Below the pieces are notes generated by a model. It was not told the DNA's origin, did not search any database, and saw only the letters and a list, made by a program, of their open reading frames with translations. This document shows positions 27,617 to 40,400 of a DNA stretch of 64,000 nucleotides, piece by piece; position 1 is the first letter of the stretch, and each line of letters begins with the position of its first letter. This DNA is from Gordionus sp. m RMFG-2023. Its lineage: Eukaryota; Nematomorpha; Gordioida; Chordodea; Parachordodidae. The translations under genes were made by a program, and so were the position numbers. The DNA lies in contig NC_088778.1 in NCBI RefSeq assembly GCF_954871325.1, positions 5,427,743 through 5,491,742 of the forward strand. The letters are read 5' to 3'.

Positions 27617-28437
27617 TTAAATCATTTTTTCAAATGGGTATTCTTCGGAAGACTTAGGCAAAGTAGTTAAATAATAATAAGATTTATTGAACTGCATGAT
27701 ATTGTCGCTCAGAGTAGAATCATCATTTTTTTTATTACCTATTTCCTCGTGATCATCTCGTAGCTCATTAGCATCCATATCTTCATTCATTAATTGCAGT
27801 TTATCAATAGGTGATTCCGGTTCTGGCAAGGTTACCGATTTTTCATCCAGGAAAGGTTTGGATTCGCATTCATTCGCCATGGGAAGAGATATGTGATTAT
27901 TAGCTTTATTATTGGATTTTATCGTGGCGATCAATTCTCGATTTAAATTTTCCTTGAGGATAGAACAACTCTTATTAAGTTCACCGTCTCGATATTCCGG
28001 AGGTTTCTTGAAGCAAAACGAGTTTTTAAAGAAATGAGAAGGCCAAAATAGATTATTAAGCAATGATTGGCGGTTATGGCCATCGGAGGGCGACTTTTTT
28101 TTGAGGTACTCATCCTCTTCCTCATAGACGTTGGCTATGAAATAAGGTTGTAACGTATTGGAATGTTTCTTCTTGCCACCTAGAACGTGTATTATGTAGA
28201 ACGACAAGTAAATTACGAGAGCGAATAATATGACGCATAAAATTAGTGTCAGGAGGAAAGCCAATAGAAAGTATAGCCTGATGGTAGGTGCATCTTTGTT
28301 CCGTAGGAATAAACTTTCGAATAATTTATTCGCCGTCCGCGAGAAGAAGTTTAAATTGAGAGGAGTTTTGTTATAGCGATTTACTCTATAAGGATCGGTG
28401 GGATTATGATAAACATTCGAAATTGTCCCAACGTTAC
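27617..28437 (-). CDS. CRIM1: CRIM1-like exon 13: juxtamembrane, transmembrane and cytoplasmic tail
   Basis: After a strong acceptor (T-rich, CACTCAG) it encodes about 50 extracellular residues, a long hydrophobic helix LYFLLAFLLTLILCVILFAL continuing to about 30 residues, then basic GGKKKH, which fits a type I topology. The tail of about 185 residues is polar and acidic with many Ser/Asn, and is much longer than the vertebrate CRIM1 tail. It ends EEYPFEKMI and TAA at 27617-27619. Confidence 0.9.
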
Positions 28438-31400
28438 CTGAGTGAAAAAAAAAATATCATTTATATACGGGCAATTCTAAATTATAAACCTAAGCATACG
28501 GGACAACATTTCCCTTTTTGCAGATATGGCGTCGGACAATACTGTTTGGCGCATATTTGAGAATAACATTTGATTTTGCCAAAAGAGCATTTACATCCGG
28601 TACAAGCATCTTGCTTCCACACTGATTCGTGACCGTACGTGACATTTCGACTTTTGCAGGAGTTTTTTCTAGACGTATCGATTTTTTTCGAGGGGCTGAA
28701 TGGGATTTCCTCTGATAATTTTTTTTTGATATTAAGGAAAGATATCTATGTGTCGGAGGTAGAGCCCTACAAAACAATCTTTTCGCGGACTGAGCCCAAA
28801 ATTTAAATTTTTTACCCGACACTTTTTGTGAAACAATATGATTATTGAGGATATTTGTGTTTTTAATATTTATGTGTCAACGGGTTTCTGATCAGACTCC
28901 CCTTACATCTCAACCCCAGCCGGAAATAAGTCAATGTTCGAAACCCGACCCGAGGTTCGGGACGGGTTTTAAACAACCCGTGCGGACCTCTTGATCGCAG
29001 GCGTTATGCAAATCAGGGATATTTATAGCGAAAGTTTTATAATCATAAAAAACCAGATGTTGCCAGAGTCGTATCACATATAAAGTACCTACTACCACGT
29101 AAATTTTAAAGAATTTTAATACTTTTGAAGTAATGATGTATATCGTTGAATGTTATTAATTTCTTTTTTATCTGTTTTTTTTTTAAAAATTAAAATGATA
29201 AATACTAATTTCTAAACTTAATCAACCACCTTCCACCCTTAAAATAATTAATCAAGGGGCAATTCTTGAGTATAGGCATATCCTTTGCCAAGCTACTTTT
29301 TCAGTCTATAGACGTTTAAATCAGGGTTGTGCATTTGACCGGTCAAATACGTTTCGGTCAATTGACCGATATTTGACCGGCCAAATATGGTCAAATACGG
29401 TTAAATGTGGTCAAATTCAAATATATTTTTTTAAAGTTAATATTAACTTTATTTTGAATATAATAGTAAAATGAATCTATAATATTAATTTTTTAAATTC
29501 ATTCAATAACTAACGTGTAGCTATCTGTATCAGAGTCTTGTTCTGATTCATATTCAATATTATCATTTTCTTTAATATTTTTTAAACAATTTTCCTGTTA
29601 TCTTAGATCTTAAATCGATTTCTATTTTCATAAGAATATTAACCCAAATCGACCTATTTCTTTCTAAAGAAGAAGTAGAACTAGGAATTGTTAGTCTCTT
29701 AATGGGCAGGGTAGACAAAGTTTAATCTATTAACTTGAGGTCGGAATTGATTGTTTCTGGAAATTACTACTTTCCACATATTTTGCTATATTAAACATGC
29801 TGTTTTAGCTTCTGAAATTAATTATATCACTTAAAATATTTTGGTCATCACTACCTTGTAAAATAGCTAATTCTTGAATTATATCACACACTTCATTAAT
29901 TACACTACTAGTAAGTTCTCCTCTTGATATTGTGGACCCGAAAAATAAGCAAACATTGTGATCACATGTATTTCCCTTTTTTAAACATATTTTTAATTTA
30001 TTTTTCCTTTAAATTTTTTAGAGTATTTGACCGTATTTGACAGGTCAAATACTCCTCCGGTCAATTGACCGGTCAATTGACTGAATTTGACTGGTCAATT
30101 GACCGACTTGCCAACCCTGGTTTAAATGACAGGCCTAAGACTGCTTTGCTTACAAGTACGTACGGGTTTCCCACAAGCGTATGAAGGGCTCCTCAAAAAA
30201 TTTCCCCAATCCCGTTTGGTGGATTTAGCGACGCTCTGCTGCTTGTCAATAATAGAAATCTTAGGAATAAAATCAGGTATTAAAATATTAAACTGCGTCG
30301 CAATTTTATCCTTGTATACAAATTTTTTTTATTGTTTTTGAGTAGTAACTCATGCCTAGTCGGAGAGTGTTTGTTTCACTAATCCAACAATACAGGGTTC
30401 GAATCCAGCGAGGACAGGATTTTTTTCTGAAACCAACTTAGTAGATTCGTGCTACAGGAGATGATATGTCAAATATCGGAAACGACCACGTGATTCTATT
30501 AATATATATATTTTTTTAAAACCAAGTAGGGTCTTATTTCATTTTAGTAAAATTGGGTCATTATTTATCACACCATATATTAACACCTTAAATTTTGACC
30601 TATTCTTAATTTGTTTTTTTTAAAAAAATGTAAAATTTCATGGTGAAATTGTTTCAAATTCAATGGATATGTATACTATCTATAAGGATGAATACGGTTA
30701 TGCGGCGTCGACATGACAGGATTTTTACAGGATGCTACTCAAAAACCTATGACAAACCCCCCTAAAAAATTTTCGCCATAAATTTTAAAAAGAATAACTT
30801 AAATTATTTTAGCTCTACTACCAACTAGCAAAATATTGTGAATATAAATGGGTTATTTTTTAGATCATTAATTCAAATAAAAATCTCCTAGTTTACAATG
30901 AATGCACTATTATAGTATATTGTTTAACCCAGGCTCGTAGTCAACGGGGGTGGGAGAGAGGGCGGAGTCCCACACCGGTAGCAAGAATTTTTGAAAAAAA
31001 TATAAAATGGCTTCATGGATTGTGAATTGCAAAGTATTCTATTTCAATCAAAATATTAGCAAAAAATTCATTTAAATATTTATTTCTTGCATATTTTTTA
31101 AAATTTATTTTCTTACATTTTTTTTTTAAACATTAAACATTGATAGATATAAGAAATTTTTATCAAACCAAAAAATTTTTTTTTCTCTATTATAATAACT
31201 TTGATAAATTTTCTAGAGTGTATGAAATTTTCAGATATCCAAGGAAGTTGCTGAATATAATTATTTCTGAGACTTCTTGTGCTGCAGGAAAAAAGAAACT
31301 GCAAAAAGCCTGCATGACAAGATGCATCCTTCGATATCAAGCTGTTACAGTATTTTTTGGATCTAGAAGAGGCTATTTTGTATGCCCTTGAAGAAATATC

Positions 31401-34400
31401 TGAATCAGCTGAAACAGATATTTCAACTGAAGCGAATACAATATTCGATTTAATATAATAGCTGAGCAAGAAATACAGTGGAAGCATCATATTTTAAAGT
31501 ATATTTTATAAGATTTCCAAATATATTAAAATTACTGTATATTTTGGCAATGGTACCAATTATTACAAGCACAAATGAGAGGACCTTTTCTTCATTACAG
31601 AGAATAAAAACCTAAAAGTACGACTTGATTGAATCTCCTACCCCTTAATTCCCTCAAAAAATTGGATGCAAACTGCACTTACCCCAACCCCCGTTCTCAT
31701 GTAGACTTAGCAAAACTTTGTCATTTCAAAATTTCTAAAAAATACACGATGTATAAAATTTAAATTTTAAAAAATTTCTACCATTAACATTTAGTTAAAA
31801 ATAAAACTGTTTAAAAAAAGTATACATAATCCATATATAATTTAAATTAATTTTTACCTAAACAACTTGAACAGCAACCAGAGTTGGCATCAATATTTGA
31901 ACCCTTCAATCTCTCCGATAAACCTTTCAAACATTTTTTTTAGCATATTATATTATTTTATTATTATATACATATCTTTGATTGTTATATTGTACCATCT
32001 CCTTTCTTGTTTCTTAATTTAGTAAGTTGATGGCTATTTAATCAATAATATTTTTAAATTTTTTAAAATTATAATTAGCTTCTTTAGTTGTAACTCCTGG
32101 GGAGATCTGTATTTTTCTGAAACTAGGATTAAAAAGCTGTAGATGGTTAATACATTTTTTGAATAATGTAATATTTCCTACCCAATTGCCATGATCATAA
32201 GATGATGTATTTTAAAAAAAATTATCATCTTTTGATTCTTTAAGTGAGGCACTAGTGTTTGCAACGGTCCGGTCCGGTCTTTTTTTTCTAAAATGGGACC
32301 GGACCGATAGACCGTTAAGTCAAATGAGACCGGACCGTGGGACCGTCGGTCCGGTCCGGTCCAGGCGGTCCGGTCCCACCTAAAAAAAATTTTTTTATAA
32401 AGCTACAAAAGTTTTATTCTGCATTTAAATTTATTAAAAATGAATAGTTAAATTACCCTATTAATATTTCAATTATATCATCAATTCATTTTTATTATAT
32501 TATACACAAATGCCTAATCAAAGAAGAATATAAAAAGTAAACTATGAATATTGAATTTAATGAAACGGAAGAATATAAAAAGTAAACGATGAATTAGATA
32601 TTATATAGTGTTAGGCATTAAATAATCATATTTTATATGTTCATGTACATACACATTAACTATAAAGCAATTTATAGTAAACTTTTATATTCTTTAATCG
32701 GTCTTCGGTCGGACCGGACCGGACCGTGGGACCGTGTTGTTGGACGGGACCGTCCCATAGGACCGAAAAGTCTAATAAGACCGGACTGGACCGGACCGTT
32801 GCAAACACTATGAGGCACTATTTTAATTTATTATTCAAGCATAATATTATACTCTTGTCATTTTTCTGAGGAAAATTGCAGGGAGCAGGAGGGCAATTAT
32901 CAACGGAGCAAAAGACTAACCTGTACCGTTGGCTGCATGTGCAAAGGATGCATTTATCTACCCACCAAGAATCGTAGGAATTAGAGATCAACTCCCTTTC
33001 ATAAGGGAATGTTTTAGGGAGAGTCCAATTGTTTTCTGTCCTTATCCTGTCAGGGGGTATAAATGCTTTATCGATATATTTCTCTTCGCCGTCGCATATA
33101 GTGTAGTTTGAATATGGAATTGGTTTATCTGAATCTATGTATAATTTTGTATTTTTTAAAAAATTAGATTTTTTTTTTTTTTGGGGGGGGGGGGTAAACT
33201 AAAGGTTATTTACGCTATATCCTGATACAACTTATTGAATTCCCTCCACAATAGTTGTTGAAATTCTAAGGTGCAATTCAGTTTTTGGATAAGTATATTT
33301 AAAAATATTGTGAACATATACCACGCAGAGTTTGAAAAAAAAATCTTCAAAAAGTTATTGAGCAAAAATCATTTTTTTTAAAAGGAGAGAGATTTTTGTT
33401 CAAATATTACCTAAAAATCCAAAGTCTTTGTAATTTTCTTACTCAAAAAATTTTTTCAAGGTAAAATCAATTTTTCAAACTCTGATGCCATTATTAAATT
33501 CTTATTTTGCTAAAAGAACGGCTATCAACATACCATAAGTGCTAAATATAGGACATTATACATTTTGTTAAATGTGTTAGACTTTCGTAAAATTTAGAGT
33601 AATCCGCTATTGCCCTAAAGCTAAGTGAATCTAGACTAGACCATGGTTAATTAAAAGGAAACTAATAAAACCCTGAAGCCCTAAAACTTAAAAGAGGGCA
33701 TTATATTAAAGATGCTCAATGATAAATCACTATAAAATGAAATGTAGTATAAAATTTTTTTAAAATATTATTCATCAAAATGTTGTTTATTTTAGAGATA
33801 TGCTACTGCGTTTATAAAGAATGATTGATAAATTAAACGAATAATACATAAACGCCTTTATTGATTGCACAATAACAGCAAATGGTAAACACTTTTAAAA
33901 AACATATTGGGATGTATGAACAAAAGTATACCTTTGCATCGCGGGCAGCAATCTCCTTTATCAAAATACGGTTTTTCACATTTGGGTATAGAACAAGAAA
34001 TTAAGGTACACATTGTTACGCCGTCCATGCAATAACAGATCCTACAATCCTCCTTCCAAGTCTCTTCGGATGCAAAGTACAAGTTTAAGGTACTAGAAAA
34101 ACAATGGAAATTTGGCGGGGAAATTTTTGAAGAATCGTTTACGCTGTTGTTATGAGGGTAAAGCAGTATTTCCAATTCTTCGTTTGTTAATAACCCTGGT
34201 ACAGGGGCTACCTTTGACATGGTTACATTGAACATATCTTTTTTGGGGGGTTTTAAAAATTAATAATCATAAATATATATTTCCTTCACTCTATAAAGAA
34301 ACGAATTTTTTTTAAAATAAAATTTTTAAAACTATGATAGCAGAAAAACATTAGTTTACTTAAAGCAGAGTTTGATAAAAATTTTCAAAAAATCTTTTAA

Positions 34401-37400
34401 CATTTTTATTTTGATTTTATCTTGAAAAATTTTCAATGCATGAAAATTATAAAAGGTTTACTTATATAAGATTTTGGCATTCTTTTTAGTTAAAAAAAAA
34501 AATTTTTGCTCAAAAAAAGTTCTTTGAAAATTATTTTTTTCAATCTCTGCTTTAAAGTTAAATTTTTTTTCTGAAGCGCGTCATACTAAAGGTATCATTT
34601 AGGCATAATGGGCAGCATATCCCCGCTACTGACACTATATCATTTGCGGAACAATGTTTAGGATGGGAACACATCTGAGAAGTGCACTCTACCTTCCCTC
34701 CTTCCATGCATACACATATCTCGCAATCATTCTCTTTCCACGTTTCCTTGATCCGGTAAGTCAGCCCATTCTCCAAAGTGCAAATATTGTCATACATAAT
34801 GCCGTTATTTTTGGTGAATTTGATATATTCTAAAGATACACTGGGAGTAATATTTTGGCTTTCTGGGGGTTTGGTTTGTATATAAATAATTTAAAAAAAT
34901 TTTTTTTTAAAGTATTTATGTAGGTAGCCCATCTTTTTACTTTTCTTCAAAAAATTAATTAACTAAAAAATTGATTTTTTGTATCTATATATCATATTTA
35001 TATTTGAAATTTATATACCCAATATCTTTACCTTTGTTGCAATGGGAACAACAACTAGTTAAATTTCCTCCACCTCGGATCTCGTTATGATCCTCTACAT
35101 CAATACAATCACCTTTCCTTTTTCGACACTTTAGAACTCTGCAAAAGGTCAACCCAGCTTTGCAATAACATTTAACGCAATTTTCCCCGCCGGAAAACCA
35201 TTCCTGGCCATCATAGTACACTTTTTGGTTGAATTTGCAACTAGTTTTGGTATCCTTCTCTTCTATTTTTATATCTTGAGCTGGTAAAATTGTAGCTAAA
35301 TTACCCATAATTAAGATATAATATAAGTTATATTTAAATAATGATTTATTAATTATTTTAAAATCAAAAATTCCCCATGATTTAATTAAACAAAACATAG
35401 CTCAAACACTGACTAATTAATTTGGAGATTAACCCTTTAAGATTCGTTTATAGTTTAAAATTGTTGGAACTTATGAGATAACTTTGGTTAATTTAATTAA
35501 ACTTCTTTCCTTTTCTTAAATAGTTATCGGCTGGCTTAATGGTAAGTATTTCAAAATTAAATTTTAATATGCATAGAGTTTATTTTACCGCAAAGCAATT
35601 TAAAATAAAAGCCATACTTAACTAATTTTAGTTTTAGAGCAAAAATAAATATAGCAATTTTATAAGCTGATTTAAATTTCTCTCTAAGTTTGATATTATG
35701 TTGTAGTGATTTAGTTAAATCCTTAGAACTAAATCATTTTTTTTTTAAATCTTGAAAGGCGTGATTATGCCAAAATCGATTCCAATTTGTATAAAGTATC
35801 TACCCGGCGAATATCATACAATTATGTGGCATTAATTGAATCTATCCTTATTTTTTTTTACAGATCGATTGGTCGTAAAGATTTTAAAAAAATAGACAAA
35901 ATAGTTTTGGCAAAATTATTTAAAATTCATAGGGTGGGTACTATGTACATATTGATTGGCACGAGATCTTTCAAAATTAAAAAATGCAGCACACTAAAAA
36001 AAAACATTTATATAATATAAATAAATAAAAAAAACCCAAAATAATTTTTTTTTTAAAGTAACATATTCAGAGGCCAGTAATAAGTGTATCCTAAAGATCT
36101 CTAATAAAATTTATAGAAAATAATAGCTAATAGTGCCTCACCCCCCCCCCCCCCCACACCACCTCCATTTCCATCTTTAGCAAAATCTTAGCAACCATCA
36201 ATTGATCATATTTATGAATTCCGCACACCCTTACTCTCATATTAGATCTTGGAAATAAGGGGGGATGGGGGGTGGTAAAAAGAAAATAAACATAATATAT
36301 TTTAAATATTAATATAACTAATTTTTCTGCATTCGTAAAAATCACAACATGTTCCAGGAATACCATTGCTCAACTTTATCAATTCTGGCCACTCTCCATT
36401 TCTACAAATGGTACTACCTGTTGGTTCGCATAATTCTTTCAAACATTGACAACTGTTGATTAAACATTATTTTTATTTTATTTTTTAAAAAAGAACGATT
36501 TTACCCCTGAGCTGTAAAATTGTCAAATCTTTATTAATTAACTAGCACAGAAATCATAAAGATTAAATTGTTTCTCATATTACCGCTTTCTTTCTTTCTT
36601 TCTTTTTCTCCTTCCTTCCTTCGAAAATCATTTCCAAAATAAAGTATACACGGAAATTTTTTTTTAGAATGACCAAATATTCAAAATACGGGAAGGTCGT
36701 TAATTTCAAAAAATTTGGGAAATGTTGGTAAAATTATCATATAATTTATAGATTCAGGACAAGGCCTTATTTTTTTTTATTAAGAAATATATATTTTTTT
36801 TTAAATTAGGGACCTAGTTGAAAAAATGGATAATTTTTAAAATCCGGGTCCGACATAAATTTTCCAAACTATTATTTGTAAATGATCAAATCTAATTTAA
36901 AATTTTGTTAAATGAAGTGATTGGTAAAAGGTAAATAAAAAAAAAAAAATTAAGAAAATGTCAATGACATATAATAATACCTATGACGATGCATCCATTA
37001 AAAGAGCTGAGGACGCCATTTTGGTTATACGTATCATTATTAAAAATTTTAAACGAGATGCCAATTTATTTCTATATCTCATGCAAACTTTATTAAAGAA
37101 TTGCCTGATCATCGAGATAATAAGGAAGCAAGTTATCAATTTAATATTAGTTTTTAAGATGAGAATAATTACTATCTGGGTTACCAAAATGGCGGATCCA
37201 GCTGATTTCCATTCAACGATGCTTTCAAATGCATATAATAAATGCATTGCCAGTCTAGGTGTTATAATATGTCATTGGAAAATGTGGATAAATTATAAAA
37301 TATATTATCAAAAGAGTTTTATATTTATGTTTGATTATGTTTACAAAAAGTGTATATTTATTTTTTGTTTTTAAAAAAATAATATTTTTTTTTTTTCTTT

Positions 37401-40400
37401 TAATATTTTGATTTTACCCTTGTGGAACAGAACAACAATATTTGGGCTCAAAAATGTTGGGCAAAGCTATACTATCCCCGGAACAGGAGAAATTCCTCTC
37501 TTCGTTCGGACAAATAGTTTCATAGCAAACATCTTTTTCGTCTAAATTTGATTAAAATTTATTTATTTCCGGTTCTATATTAATTTTGAATAAAAAATAT
37601 TTCTTTTAGCTTTTAATGTTACAATTTAAAATATAAACGGGTTTTGATGTTGTTTTTGCTTAAGAAATCCGAATTTTAAGGGTTTGCAGTTACAGTTTTA
37701 AGTAATCATAACAATTAACTTCGCCTTGAAAGAAATGGTAAAGAAATTGAATTAAGAGCGGAAACTGATTTATGAAAGACGAATAATTCCCCTCTCTCCA
37801 CTAATTTGGCATTAAAATTTAACATAATATATCCAAATAGGAATATATAGATGGTTCAAAATATTAGCGCTAAATATTGATTACTCTCTATTATCTACAT
37901 ATTGCTAGACCTGTGCGCCGGTGTAAAAATGCAGCGGCGTTTCATGCCGATTTTCACGCCGTCGTTTATATCGGCGTGAGTTACTTTAAAAAAAAACTAT
38001 TTTCCATTTTTTTTGATTAATTTTTGTTTTTAAAATTTTATGAACACATAAATTTACTCATTTATTAGAGTTATCTATCTTTTAAATTAAAGTTTATTTT
38101 TCTATGACCAATATGATACATTGAATTAAATTCATAAAACTAGAGTTATCATTTATAAAAATTATTTTATTAAAATTGTAAGGACATAATGAGAATCTTC
38201 TTGAGTTTAGGTTAGACCAGCTAAAGAAAATAGGCGCTCACTGTAGGTGTTAGTGGCTGGAACACATAATATTTTTTTTAGCGAAAACGGAAATCTAGGC
38301 AGCTCCAAACTTTTCTGTTAACGAACTGGTGAAGATAAAGGAGAAAATAATAAGTAACATTCTTGTTGCAAATCATTCATGATATAGTGGACTATTAAAT
38401 GAATATTTATTTACTAATTTTATGCAACATGAAAATCAAACATCTCATTAGTATTTATCTATTTGATCCATATCGATGTAAGGCAATAGCGCGGTAGCTT
38501 AATTGCTTAAAAATTGAACAGGAGTAAAATATATTTCCTAAAGATAAGGGTTCACTATATTCATCTTTTGTATCTAGAATCTACAGGTGCAGTCAATACC
38601 TTGTAAACAATATATCCCAAAAATATTAAATACCTGAAGATCAGTAATTGGAAATCCATGATTCAATTTATTGGAAAATATTTGTTTAAGGAAAGATGTA
38701 TCAATATTATTATTCCATTAATAACCATGAGGGGATTAGCTATTTCATTGCGAAATAATATAGCCAAGTATTTGGTGCATTCTTTTTGAGATGATAAAAT
38801 ATCGACGATATCTTTGGATACTAGGAGTTTGAATAGATCTTTCATTAAATCCTAATCAGAACTAAACAATTTATTGTCGTGTTCTTCCATTCTTTTTAAC
38901 TATTAATTGGGGATTTATTAGTGCCACTCACACTTTCGTACAACAGTAAAATGTTATATCAATGTGTAAGTACATTTAATTTTAAAGTTTCATGATATTT
39001 GTCATGTAATTATCGTAATTATCTGGTTCAAAACTCTTCTATGAAAAGATCTTCATCATCCAGATCTAATATATCTGATATAAGAACGCCTCTAAAAATT
39101 TGCTGTTTCTCTGAATTAATTAAATCATCGAGATCGAAGGCCTTAAATCTTATTGCAACTGTAACTTTGATTTTTTAAATAAAATTTTCAATTCTATTTT
39201 CTTTATTCTATCCACTGTTACTTGATTTATAATCCGTGCCAATGTGATGCTCATATTCTCCTCATCAGACACGTCTCTCAACATAGTTTACCTCCGATAT
39301 AAAATTATTTTCTTAGACCTTAAATTGAACATTATTCAACTTTATCTATTTCTAAAATAATTGTTTACACAGTATGTTTTTTTGATTGCTGCATGATGGG
39401 TTGTCATAGTATAATATTTCAATATTGAACATATCATCTTTGGCGTACATAATTATATTATAACAAATAAGACACTTTTCTTTTAACTGCTTAAAAATAA
39501 TTAAATTATGAAACATTTCCATAAAATTTAATATTAAATTTATAAAGAAAAATTTATATTATATATGATATAAAAATTAATGCATAATATAATTAATATT
39601 ACAAAAGTGAGACCGAACATGTTAAGGGAATCTTCCAAAAAAAGGAATATATTTATTTAAAAAATTTCGCAAGTAAATTTCCCTAACATTTTGTTTTTCA
39701 AATATTCAAAAAATATTCTTTTATTTGACCGCTTTTATAAAAAATACCAGTTAATAAACCACTTCCGGTCACAATATGGAGGTTAAAATCAAACCTAATT
39801 AGTTGAAGAGGCGACATTATATATATTTTTTAAAGTCACTATATCTCCGTAAATTGTATGATTTGATTTTAAAGAAAAGGTTAAATACATCAAATTATAT
39901 TTTAAAAAATCATTTTGAAGTTTTTTAATATATCATTTATAAACTATAAAAAAAAATTGATATTATATGAGAGCGTTTTATATTTAAATATTTTGCCGAC
40001 ATGTTTTTAATTAACGCCATCTACAAAATCATTTAATATCGTTAGTTTTACAGATGTGTCTACTATATAAAAGATTTTTAATTGCGCTCTTTATTATCTA
40101 AAATTAATCTTTTAGAAAGAATTTTTTTTTTGTTCGAGACGAGCAGTAAAATAAATAATTTAAATCTACCTCATTCCAATATATCGAAAATTCTAAATGA
40201 TCTCCTCAGTTATATATTGCTATTAATATTTAATAATTATCGAATAAAAACCTTTAGTAAAATTGCTTTCTTCTTTGAAGAGTTCGTAAATGGGAAGACA
40301 CTCGAATACTGGACAACATTTTCCTGGGTGTTCAGTGTACCCCGGCCTTAATTGAACCGTTTTATAACCTATGTGGAAGATGATAAAATACATAAATATT

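Noticed and set aside
28490-28822. A 110-codon frame overlapping CRIM1-like exon 12
   Set aside because: The VWC cysteine pattern is in a different frame, which also has matching splice phases; the longer frame has no recognisable protein.
30126-30341. A 71-codon plus-strand frame beside the hAT element at 29322
   Set aside because: It has no recognisable domain, starts inside the target duplication and lies in an intron of the opposite-strand gene.
30350-30445. A functional tRNA gene
   Set aside because: A B box is present, but no acceptor stem pairs and the downstream sequence is shared with another copy, so it is a SINE.
34196-34586. A hidden antistasin exon between VWC2 and VWC3
   Set aside because: The 391-bp intron is low-complexity A/T without a cysteine-rich frame on the minus strand, and exons 8 and 9 join in phase without it.
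36958-37374. Frames of 138 and 88 codons on opposite strands
   Set aside because: Both lie across the two arms of the fold-back MITE at 36962-37277, whose self-complementarity makes mirror-image frames.
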